A DNA stretch of 64,000 nucleotides from Paraburkholderia fynbosensis (GTDB lineage: Bacteria; Pseudomonadota; Gammaproteobacteria; Burkholderiales; Burkholderiaceae): the NCBI RefSeq assembly GCF_902859935.1, contig NZ_CADIKI010000002.1, forward strand, positions 520,585 through 584,584, in the 5' to 3' direction. The notes beneath the pieces were generated by a model. The model had not been told where the DNA came from and searched no databases. It saw only the letters and a program-made list of their open reading frames with translations. Both the position numbers and the translations under genes were made by a program. Positions 57,432-64,000 of this stretch are shown in pieces. Position 1 is the first letter of the stretch, and each line of letters starts with the position of its first letter.

Positions 57432-57631
57432 AGTGAGCAAGGGGTGCAGTGTGCGGGAGACGGGGAAAAGTTTCGGGGGCAGTATACCCGACGCCTTCTG
57501 CAAAACCGTGTCGAACTCGTCACAGCCGCATCGTGTGGTAACTTGACGAGTGTCGGCGCGCCGCGAGGGTGCGCCCCTGGATGGAGACACGCTACGCGCG
57601 CTGCGAAGGCGTTGCGTCGCAGAAGAAAATC

Positions 57632-58555
57632 ATGGCAACAGGTTTTTATTCTCACGCCGACTGTCTGCTGCACGACATGGGGCAATGGCATCCCGAATGT
57701 CCCGCGCGCCTGCAGGCCATCGAAGATCAATTGATCGCGAGCCGCATCGACTCGCTGATCGAGCGCGAGTCCGCGCCGCTCGCCGACGAAGCCGCGCTGC
57801 TGCGCGTGCATACGCAAGCGCACGTCGACTACATCCGCAGCCGTTCGCCCGCCGAAGGCATCGCCGAGATCGATCCCGATACGGCGATGAACCCCCACAC
57901 CTGGCAAGCCGCGTTGCGCGCGGCGGGTGCCGCGGTGGCCGCGACGGACGCGGTGATCGAAGGCCGTTACGACAATGCTTTCTGCAGCGTGCGTCCGCCC
58001 GGCCATCACGCGGAGCCGGCGCGCGCGATGGGCTTCTGCTTCTTCAACAACGTCGCGATCGCCGCGCGCCATGCGCTCGACGTGCACGGGCTGCAGCGCG
58101 TGGCGATCATCGACTTCGACGTGCATCACGGCAACGGCACCGAAGCGGCCTTCTCGGGCGATCCGCGCGTGCTGATGTGCAGCATCTTCCAGCATCCGTT
58201 CTATCCGTTCACCGGCGCCGACAACCAGGCGTCCAACATGTGCAACGTGCCGATGCCCGCGCGTTCGAAGGGCATGGAGGTGCGCGAGGCGGTGGACATG
58301 CTGTGGCTGCCGCGCCTGCATGAATTCAAGCCCGAGATGCTGTTCATCTCGGCGGGCTTCGACGCGCATCGCGAGGACGACCTCGGTAACATGGGCCTCG
58401 TCGAAGACGACTACGCATGGATCACCGATCAGATGCGCGAGATCGCGAAACGTCATGCGCGCGGACGCATCGTCAGTTGTCTCGAGGGCGGCTACAACCT
58501 GTCGGCGCTTGGACGCAGCGTGGTCGCGCACATGCGCTCGCTGGCCGGCATCTGA
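57632..58555 (+). CDS. Histone deacetylase family protein (class II-like amidohydrolase)
   Basis: A 307-residue zinc-dependent amidohydrolase. The zinc and catalytic residues are present: RPPGHHAE, IIDFDVHHGNGTEAAF, SAGFDAHREDDL. Bacterial members include acetylpolyamine amidohydrolases, acetoin utilisation proteins and HDAH. Start ATG 57632. It is followed by an enoyl-CoA hydratase gene on the same strand 53 bases away; the pair may be co-transcribed. The substrate is unknown. Confidence 0.93.
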   Translation: MATGFYSHADCLLHDMGQWHPECPARLQAIEDQLIASRIDSLIERESAPLADEAALLRVHTQAHVDYIRSRSPAEGIAEIDPDTAMNPHTWQAALRAAGAAVAATDAVIEGRYDNAFCSVRPPGHHAEPARAMGFCFFNNVAIAARHALDVHGLQRVAIIDFDVHHGNGTEAAFSGDPRVLMCSIFQHPFYPFTGADNQASNMCNVPMPARSKGMEVREAVDMLWLPRLHEFKPEMLFISAGFDAHREDDLGNMGLVEDDYAWITDQMREIAKRHARGRIVSCLEGGYNLSALGRSVVAHMRSLAGI

Positions 58556-58608
58556 ACAGCCTGCCCTGCCATTGGCGGCAACCACGCAACGCAAATGAGG
58601 AGCGGGTC

Positions 58609-59409
58609 ATGAACGCGAAGGCGAGCAGCGCTTCACTGATCGAGATCGAACACGATGCGTATCGGGTGCCGGGCGTCGTGCAGTTGACGATGAACCGGCC
58701 CGACGCGTTCAACGCGCTCTCCGAGGCTTTGCTCGATGAGATGCAGAATGCGTTGACGCAGATCGCGGCGTCGGATGCGCGCGTGGTTGTCATCGCGGGG
58801 GCGGGGCGGGCGTTCTGCGCGGGGCACGATCTGAAGGAAATGCGCGCGACGCCATCGCTGGCTTATTACCAGCGGCTGTTCGCCCGCTGCACGAAGCTGA
58901 TGATGACGATCCAGCGTCTGCCGCAACCGGTGATCGCGCGTGTGCAGGGCATTGCCACGGCGGCCGGCTGTCAACTGGTGGCGATGTGCGATCTGGCGGT
59001 CGCGGCGGACTCCGCGCGTTTCGCCGTATCTGGTGTGAACCTGGGGCTGTTCTGCGCGACGCCTTCGGTGCCGCTCTCGCGCAACTTGTCGCGCAAGGCG
59101 GCGCTCGATATGCTGCTCACCGGCGAGTTCATCGACGCCGCCGAAGCGAAGCACCAAGGCCTCGTGAACCGCGTGGTTCCCGCCGACGCGCTCGACGTGG
59201 AACTCGCGCGCCTCGCCGCGACGATCTGCGCGAAACCGGTCGAAGCGGTGAGCGCTGGAAAGTGGCTTTTCTATCGCCAGCTCGAAATGGGCATCGAGGC
59301 GGCTTACCAGCTCGCCGGCCAGACGATGGCCTGCAACATGATGGATGACTCCGCGCTCGAAGGCGTGCAGGCGTTCATCGACAAGCGCGCGCCGGACTGG
59401 AAGCGCTAG
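58609..59409 (+). CDS. Enoyl-CoA hydratase/isomerase family protein
   Basis: A 266-residue crotonase-fold protein. Oxyanion-hole motifs are AFCAGHDLKEM and IATAAGCQLVAMCDLAVA. The order and length resemble the ECHDC3-like subgroup. The usual second catalytic Glu is not obvious (SGVNLGLFCATPSVPLSR in its place), so hydratase activity is not certain. GAGGAG precedes ATG 58609. Placed after an HDAC-like gene. Confidence 0.9.
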   Translation: MNAKASSASLIEIEHDAYRVPGVVQLTMNRPDAFNALSEALLDEMQNALTQIAASDARVVVIAGAGRAFCAGHDLKEMRATPSLAYYQRLFARCTKLMMTIQRLPQPVIARVQGIATAAGCQLVAMCDLAVAADSARFAVSGVNLGLFCATPSVPLSRNLSRKAALDMLLTGEFIDAAEAKHQGLVNRVVPADALDVELARLAATICAKPVEAVSAGKWLFYRQLEMGIEAAYQLAGQTMACNMMDDSALEGVQAFIDKRAPDWKR

Positions 59410-59528
59410 GCGGGCGCAAGGGTAACGGTGGGTGCTGTGGTGACCTCGGCGGCCAGGGAGCATCAAGGTCAGCGCGTTTGCGAGTGGCCACGGCGGGAGA
59501 GGCCGCGCTTCGCCATCGCGTCAAACGC

Positions 59529-60431
59529 TCAACGCCCCACCGCCCGCTTCTCGATCCAATCGATCAGCCCCCCGATCACACGGTCGCGATCGAGATCGTT
59601 CATCGTCTCGTGATAGCTGCCTTCGTGCAGCGTAAGCGTCTTGTCCGGCGAACCTGCGTGCTGGCCGAAGGCGCGGCTGCCGTCGGGCTCGGTGAGCTGG
59701 TCGGCGGTGCCGTGATACACCAGCAGCGGCATGCGCAAATTCGCACGGCCACGTTCGATCCGCGCCATCGCCAGCAACAGCTCCGCGGCGGTGCGCGCCG
59801 GAATCGCATCGTGATGCACGAGCGGGTCGTTGCGATTGGCATTCACCACCGGCTGAAGACGCGACAGCAGCGCGGCATCGATCTTCATCGCCGGGAAACC
59901 TGGATAGACACGGCTGATCACCTGGCTTAGTGCAAGCATCCAGCGCGGCACGTCGCGTCCCGGCGCGAGCGCGGGGCTCGACAGGATCAAACCGCTCAGC
60001 CGCCGGCCGCTCGCGTCGAGCCGCTCGATCGCGTACAGCGCGGCGATCGCGCCACCCATGCTGTGGCCCATCAGAAAGAGCGGCGCGCAGCTTTGCGCGG
60101 CGGCGTCGAGCAGGGCCTGCGCGTCGAGCAGATAGTCGTCGAAACGCTTCACGGAGACCCGCTTGCCGGGCGCGTGTCCGTGGCCGCGCAGGTCGATCGC
60201 GACCAGTTCGATGCCGGCCGCATTCAGACGCCCGGCCAACGCGGCGTAGCGGCCCGCGTGCTCGGCCAGCCCGTGCAGCAGTGCGACGGTCGCGCGCAGC
60301 GGCCCCTTGGCCGGCCAGCGGTACAACGGCAATGCGACGCCATCGGCGGTGGTGACCGACGAGCGCTGCGGCCCGTCGACGTTCTGCCTCCCGCCGCTCG
60401 CGCGCACGTTGTTATTTTCGGATGTTTCCAT
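59529..60431 (-). CDS. Alpha/beta hydrolase, monoacylglycerol-lipase-like
   Basis: A 300-residue serine hydrolase. Nucleophile elbow is GHSMGG, oxyanion region LLHGLAEHAGRYAALA, acid residue in YHGTADQLTEP, and His in GSYHETMND. This arrangement is typical of bacterial monoglyceride lipases and lysophospholipases (hydrolase_4). No signal peptide. Start ATG 60431. Divergent from metN. Confidence 0.92.
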   Translation of the reverse strand: METSENNNVRASGGRQNVDGPQRSSVTTADGVALPLYRWPAKGPLRATVALLHGLAEHAGRYAALAGRLNAAGIELVAIDLRGHGHAPGKRVSVKRFDDYLLDAQALLDAAAQSCAPLFLMGHSMGGAIAALYAIERLDASGRRLSGLILSSPALAPGRDVPRWMLALSQVISRVYPGFPAMKIDAALLSRLQPVVNANRNDPLVHHDAIPARTAAELLLAMARIERGRANLRMPLLVYHGTADQLTEPDGSRAFGQHAGSPDKTLTLHEGSYHETMNDLDRDRVIGGLIDWIEKRAVGR

Positions 60432-60608
60432 GGCTGCAGCTCGTCCTGATTCTGGTTCGCCCGATCATAGTCGCAGCGATGCCCGGCGCGCGAGCATTGC
60501 ATCTCACGCGACCCTCTAATGCTCATAGGTTATGAAAAGATCGTAATTGATTATTAAAGGGAATGACGGCCCTGCGGTAGAATTGCGGCCTCAAATCCCA
60601 ATAAAAGC

Positions 60609-60671
60609 AACGGCGGCCGCTTGTCGCGAGCGCACAACGCTCGGCGACAGACTCCGCCGTTTCGTTTTTCC
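60609..60671 (+). promoter_or_regulatory. Long stacked hairpin with T-rich tail in the metN leader
   Basis: Three nested stems stack: AACGGCGG/CCGCCGTT (60609-60616, 60654-60661), TGTCGC/GCGACA (60622-60627, 60644-60649) and GAGCG/CGCTC (60628-60632, 60638-60642). The T-rich TTTCGTTTTTCC follows and runs into the metN ATG at 60672. It looks like an attenuator, but it may instead block the ribosome binding site region, where no Shine-Dalgarno is seen. Confidence 0.55.
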
Positions 60672-61706
60672 ATGATCGAAATACGCAACATTTCCCAGCG
60701 GTTCGCCGGGCCCCAAGGCTGGGTCGAGGCGCTGCACAACGTCAATCTGTCGATTCCGGCGGGCGAGGTGTTCGGCATCATCGGCCGTAGCGGCGCGGGC
60801 AAGAGTACGCTCGTGCGCACCATCAACCTGCTGACGCGCCCCTCCGAAGGCAATATCGTCGTCGACGGGCGCGATCTGACCACGCTGCCCGCCGCGCAGT
60901 TGCGCGAGGCGCGCCGCGAGATCGGCATGATCTTCCAGCACTTCAACCTGCTGTCGTCGCGCACCGTGTACGAAAACGTCGCGCTGCCTCTCGAACTCGC
61001 CGGCATGAATCGCGACGAGATCGAAGCGAATGTGTTGCCGCTGCTCGAGCTGGTCGGCCTGTTGGCGCAGAAGGATCGTTATCCGGCGCAGATCAGCGGC
61101 GGGCAGAAGCAGCGCGTGGGTATCGCGCGCGCACTGGCGAGCAAGCCGAAAGTGCTGCTCTCGGACGAAGCCACCTCCGCGCTCGACCCCGAAACCACGC
61201 GGGCGATTCTCGACCTGCTCAAGCGCATCAATCGCGAACTGAACCTGACGATCGTGCTGATCACGCACCAGATGGACGTGATCAAGCAGGTCTGCGACCG
61301 CGTCGCGGTGCTGGACGCGGGCCGGGTGGTCGAAGAGGGCAAGGTGATTGACGTGTTCCTGCAGCCGCGTCATGAAGTGACGCGCGCGCTGATCGGCGAC
61401 GTGATCGCGCAGGAGTTGCCGCCAGCGATGAAGGCGCGTGTCGCAGAGCGCCTGAAGACCGGCAGCGGCCACCTGCTGCGGCTCGCGTTCACGGGCTCGG
61501 GCGTCGACCAGCCGATCCTGTCCGAAACGATTCGCCGCTATGAACTCGACTTCAACATCCTGCACGGCCAGATCGACGAGATCCAGGGGCAGGCGTTCGG
61601 CTCGCTCGCGGTGCTCGCGGGCGGCGAACCGGCTAAGGTGGCGCAGGCGCTGACGTACCTGCGCGAACAGGGTGTGGTGGTGGAGGAGCTCTCGCATGTT
61701 GAGTGA
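60672..61706 (+). CDS. metN: Methionine import ATP-binding protein
   Basis: A 344-residue ABC ATPase. Walker [10 protein letters not shown], signature [14 protein letters not shown], Walker [13 protein letters not shown], followed by a C-terminal ACT-like NIL domain (residues ~265-344) that senses methionine and inhibits transport. It powers uptake of D- and L-methionine with MetI and MetQ. The metI start overlaps its last codons. Confidence 0.97.
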   Translation: MIEIRNISQRFAGPQGWVEALHNVNLSIPAGEVFGIIGRSGAGKSTLVRTINLLTRPSEGNIVVDGRDLTTLPAAQLREARREIGMIFQHFNLLSSRTVYENVALPLELAGMNRDEIEANVLPLLELVGLLAQKDRYPAQISGGQKQRVGIARALASKPKVLLSDEATSALDPETTRAILDLLKRINRELNLTIVLITHQMDVIKQVCDRVAVLDAGRVVEEGKVIDVFLQPRHEVTRALIGDVIAQELPPAMKARVAERLKTGSGHLLRLAFTGSGVDQPILSETIRRYELDFNILHGQIDEIQGQAFGSLAVLAGGEPAKVAQALTYLREQGVVVEELSHVE

Positions 61707-62349
61707 AATGTTCGATATGTTCGTCCAGTCGTTCTGGGAAACGCTCGTGATGGTGGGCATTTCCGGACTGGTCGGCGCATTGGTGGGATTGCCGCTCGGC
61801 GTGCTGCTGTATCTGACGGACCGCCAGGGCGTGCTGGAAAACGTCGCGGTGAATCGTGTGATGGGCGTGATCGTCAATGCGGTCCGCTCGACGCCGTTCA
61901 TCATCCTGCTGGTCGCGGTGATTCCGTTCACGCGCCTCGTCGTGGGTTCGTCGATCGGGACGGCGGCGGCGGTCGTGCCGCTGACGATCGCCGCCGCGCC
62001 GTTCATCGCGCGGCTGGTCGAGACCGCGCTGCGCGAGGTCGATCGCGGGCTGATCGAAGCGGCCCAGGCGATGGGCGCGACCACCGGCCAGATCGTCTTC
62101 AAGGTGTTGCTGCCGGAATCGCTGCCGGGCGTGGTCGCCGGCTTGACGATCACGTTCGTGTCGCTGGTCGGTTATTCGGCGATGGCCGGCGCGATCGGCG
62201 GCGGCGGTCTCGGCGACCTCGGTATTCGCTACGGCTATCAGCGTTTTCTGCCTGAGGTGATGTTGACGGTCGTGGTGATCCTGATCGTGTTCGTGCAGCT
62301 GGTGCAGTCATTCGGGGATTGGCTCGTGCGTCGTTTGAGCCATAAATAA
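61696..62349 (+). CDS. metI: Methionine import permease
   Basis: A 217-residue inner-membrane permease with five predicted membrane segments and the EAA coupling motif ([24 protein letters not shown]). Length equals typical MetI. Start ATG 61696 with GAGGAG upstream, overlapping metN by 11 bases, which implies coupled translation. Confidence 0.96.
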   Translation: MLSEMFDMFVQSFWETLVMVGISGLVGALVGLPLGVLLYLTDRQGVLENVAVNRVMGVIVNAVRSTPFIILLVAVIPFTRLVVGSSIGTAAAVVPLTIAAAPFIARLVETALREVDRGLIEAAQAMGATTGQIVFKVLLPESLPGVVAGLTITFVSLVGYSAMAGAIGGGGLGDLGIRYGYQRFLPEVMLTVVVILIVFVQLVQSFGDWLVRRLSHK

Positions 62350-62393
62350 ACACGGGTCATCGGAACCCGCTAGCAGAGTCGGAAAGGTCCATC

Positions 62394-63188
62394 ATGCAAC
62401 GTCGCTTCATTCTCAAGCTCGCAGGAGCGTTCGCCGCCGCGTCGCTGTTCGCCGCCGCGGCTCACGCCGAAGACAGCATCAAGGTCGGCGTCACCGGCGG
62501 TCCGCATGCGCAGATCATGGAAGTCGTGAAGACGGTCGCGGCGAAGAACGGTCTGAATATCAAGGTCATCGAATTCTCCGACTACGTACAGCCGAACGCG
62601 GCGCTCGCCGGCGGCGATCTGGACGCGAACAGCTACCAGCACGACCCGTACTTGCAGGCGCAGGTGAAGGATCGTGGCTACAGGCTCATCCGCATCGCGG
62701 ACACGGTTACCTATCCGATGGGAATCTATTCGAAGAAGGTGAAAACGCTCGCCGAACTGCAACCGGGCGCGAAAATCGCCGTGCCGAACGATCCGACCAA
62801 CGGCGGCCGGGCACTGTTGCTTCTGCAGAAGCAGGGTCTGCTGAAGCTGCGCGCCGATGCGGGTCTGAAGGCGACGCCGCTCGATATCGTCGAGAATCCG
62901 AAGAAGTTGAAGATCGTCGAACTCGACGCCGCGCAAATCCCGCGCTCGTTGAACGACGTCGACGCGGCCGCCATCAACACGAACTTCGCGATGGAAGCCG
63001 GCCTGAAGCCGAAGCAGGACGCGATCGCCATCGAAGATCCGAAGGGGCCGTATGTGAATATCATCGCAATTCGCGAAGCCGACCGGAACAAGCCGTGGGT
63101 CGCCAGGCTGGTCGCGGCGTACCATTCGCCGGAAGTGAAGCAGTTTGTCGACAGCAAGTTCGGTGGGTCGGTGATCACCGCCTGGTGA
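62394..63188 (+). CDS. metQ: Methionine-binding protein
   Basis: A 264-residue NlpA-family periplasmic binding protein. The signal peptide (MQRRFILKLAGAFAAASLFA, cleavage after AHA) lacks a lipobox Cys, so it is predicted to be soluble and not a lipoprotein as in E. coli. Family segments are IKVGVTGGPHAQIMEVVKTV, FSDYVQPNAALAGGDLDANSYQHDPYL and NFAMEAGLKP. Last gene of metNIQ, followed by a terminator. Confidence 0.96.
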   Translation: MQRRFILKLAGAFAAASLFAAAAHAEDSIKVGVTGGPHAQIMEVVKTVAAKNGLNIKVIEFSDYVQPNAALAGGDLDANSYQHDPYLQAQVKDRGYRLIRIADTVTYPMGIYSKKVKTLAELQPGAKIAVPNDPTNGGRALLLLQKQGLLKLRADAGLKATPLDIVENPKKLKIVELDAAQIPRSLNDVDAAAINTNFAMEAGLKPKQDAIAIEDPKGPYVNIIAIREADRNKPWVARLVAAYHSPEVKQFVDSKFGGSVITAW

Positions 63189-63248
63189 GCCAGCCGCCTG
63201 CACATCGGGCAAGAGACGACGGCCATGACGAATTAGAGGCGTAAGTTG

Positions 63249-63276
63249 AAACCCGGGGTTGCCGCCCGGGTTTTTT
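63249..63276 (+). terminator. Intrinsic terminator after metQ
   Basis: AAACCCGGG (63249-63257) and CCCGGGTTT (63265-63273) form a nine-pair stem followed by T6, 60 bases after the metQ stop. Confidence 0.93.
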
Positions 63277-63289
63277 CGAGATTAAAATA

Positions 63290-63301
63290 GAACGATCGTT
63301 C
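63290..63301. promoter_or_regulatory. Palindromic operator-like site upstream of etfB
   Basis: GAACGATCGTTC is a perfect 12-base palindrome, extended on the right by a further GTT, 126 bases before the etfB ATG. The pattern resembles operators of TetR-family regulators of acyl-CoA metabolism in betaproteobacteria; the regulator is not in this window. Confidence 0.5.
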
Positions 63302-63427
63302 GTTATTGTCGTCACGCCACTGGGGAGCGATATCCTTCTGCTAAAGCGCCCGCGACAAAAGGCTGTCCCGAGGCCAGTCGCTATAATGTTCGTTGGGTTG
63401 ACGTATTCGTAACTTTGGAGCGTGTGC

Positions 63428-64000
63428 ATGAAAATCCTGGTGCCAGTCAAGAGAGTGGTCGATTACAACGTGAAAGTCCGGGTCAAGTCGGACGGCACGG
63501 GCGTCGACATCGCGAACGTGAAGATGTCGATGAATCCGTTCGATGAAATCGCGGTGGAAGAAGCGGTGCGTCTGAAGGAAGCCGGTGTGGCGACGGAAGT
63601 GATCGCCGTGTCGGCCGGTGTGACGCAGGCGCAGGAAACGCTGCGCACCGCGCTGGCGATCGGCGCGGATCGCGCGATCCTGATCGAGTCGACCGACGAA
63701 CTGCAGCCGCTGGCGGTCGCCAAGCTGCTCAAGGCGCTGGTCGACAAGGAACAGCCTTCGTTGATCATTCTGGGCAAGCAGGCCATCGACGACGATTCGA
63801 ACCAGACCGGCCAGATGCTCGCCGCTTTGGCGAATCTGCCGCAAGCGACGTTTGCCTCGAAGCTTGTCGTGGCTGACGGCAAGGCAACCGTGTCGCGCGA
63901 AGTGGACGGCGGCGCCGAAACGCTGTCGCTCACATTGCCGGCCGTGGTCACCACCGACCTGCGCCTGAACGAGCCGCGCTACGTGACGCTGCCGAACATC
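63428..64000 (+). CDS. etfB: Electron transfer flavoprotein beta subunit (5' part)
   Basis: The first 191 codons of a gene cut by the window edge. [38 protein letters not shown], and the AMP-binding region [21 protein letters not shown] are typical of EtfB, which with EtfA carries electrons from acyl-CoA dehydrogenases to the quinone pool. Full length is about 249 residues. etfA is expected just downstream, outside the window. Confidence 0.96.
   Translation, partial: MKILVPVKRVVDYNVKVRVKSDGTGVDIANVKMSMNPFDEIAVEEAVRLKEAGVATEVIAVSAGVTQAQETLRTALAIGADRAILIESTDELQPLAVAKLLKALVDKEQPSLIILGKQAIDDDSNQTGQMLAALANLPQATFASKLVVADGKATVSREVDGGAETLSLTLPAVVTTDLRLNEPRYVTLPNI

Overview
The window is high-GC chromosomal DNA from a betaproteobacterium, almost certainly Burkholderiaceae and most like Paraburkholderia/Burkholderia. 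The evidence is the gene order ompA-ubiG-gph beside gyrA, followed by serC-pheA-hisC-tyrA-aroA-cmk-rpsA-ihfB-lapA-lapB-ugd-hldA-hldD-comEA-cysM. A tmRNA encoding the tag ANDDTFALAA, an fdsGBA-type NAD-linked formate dehydrogenase and DUF2968/DUF2848 proteins fit the same group. No insertion sequence, integrase, tRNA gene or CRISPR array was found.

Layout. 1-4.7 kb: minus-strand catabolic cluster (DUF2848 protein, MFS carrier, FCD-type GntR regulator, amidase) after a cut-off dsbB-like gene. 4.9-18.8 kb: mixed single genes: CPA2 antiporter, class I glutamine-amidotransferase-like hydrolase with a long disordered N terminus, DUF2968 protein, an orphan membrane protein, GNAT acetyltransferase, citrate-type MFS carrier, TPR/GT9 protein, His-rich CDF metal exporter and FAD monooxygenase. 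19.1-25.6 kb: formate dehydrogenase operon fdsG-B-A-D (no fdsC between A and D) with a divergent fdsR-like regulator. 25.7-26.4 kb: two small secreted proteins.

27.0-33.0 kb is the most unusual part. A 35-codon gene encodes a peptide with a double-glycine leader end and a Cys-Cys core. A strong hairpin follows, then an acyltransferase-like protein, an HlyD-family adaptor, an ABC transporter with an intact C39 peptidase domain and a TolC-like outer membrane protein. This looks like a complete microcin/RiPP-type export system with an unusual putative modification or immunity enzyme. It lies between an AT-richer noncoding stretch and the 3' end of the tmRNA gene.

33.1-56.1 kb is conserved housekeeping: tmRNA, phosphoglycolate phosphatase, ubiquinone methyltransferase, OmpA, gyrase A, serine/aromatic/histidine biosynthesis, CMP kinase, ribosomal protein S1 with a promoter inside cmk, IHF beta, LPS assembly and heptose synthesis, ComEA and CysM. 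A hairpin that would hide the comEA ribosome binding site stands out. 56.2-64 kb: MltB, an HDAC-family amidohydrolase, an enoyl-CoA hydratase, a lipase-like hydrolase, the methionine importer metNIQ with a strongly structured leader, and the start of etfB behind a palindromic operator-like site.

Start codons were chosen by ribosome binding site and family N terminus; many open frames extend further upstream. All family assignments come from reading motifs, without database searches.
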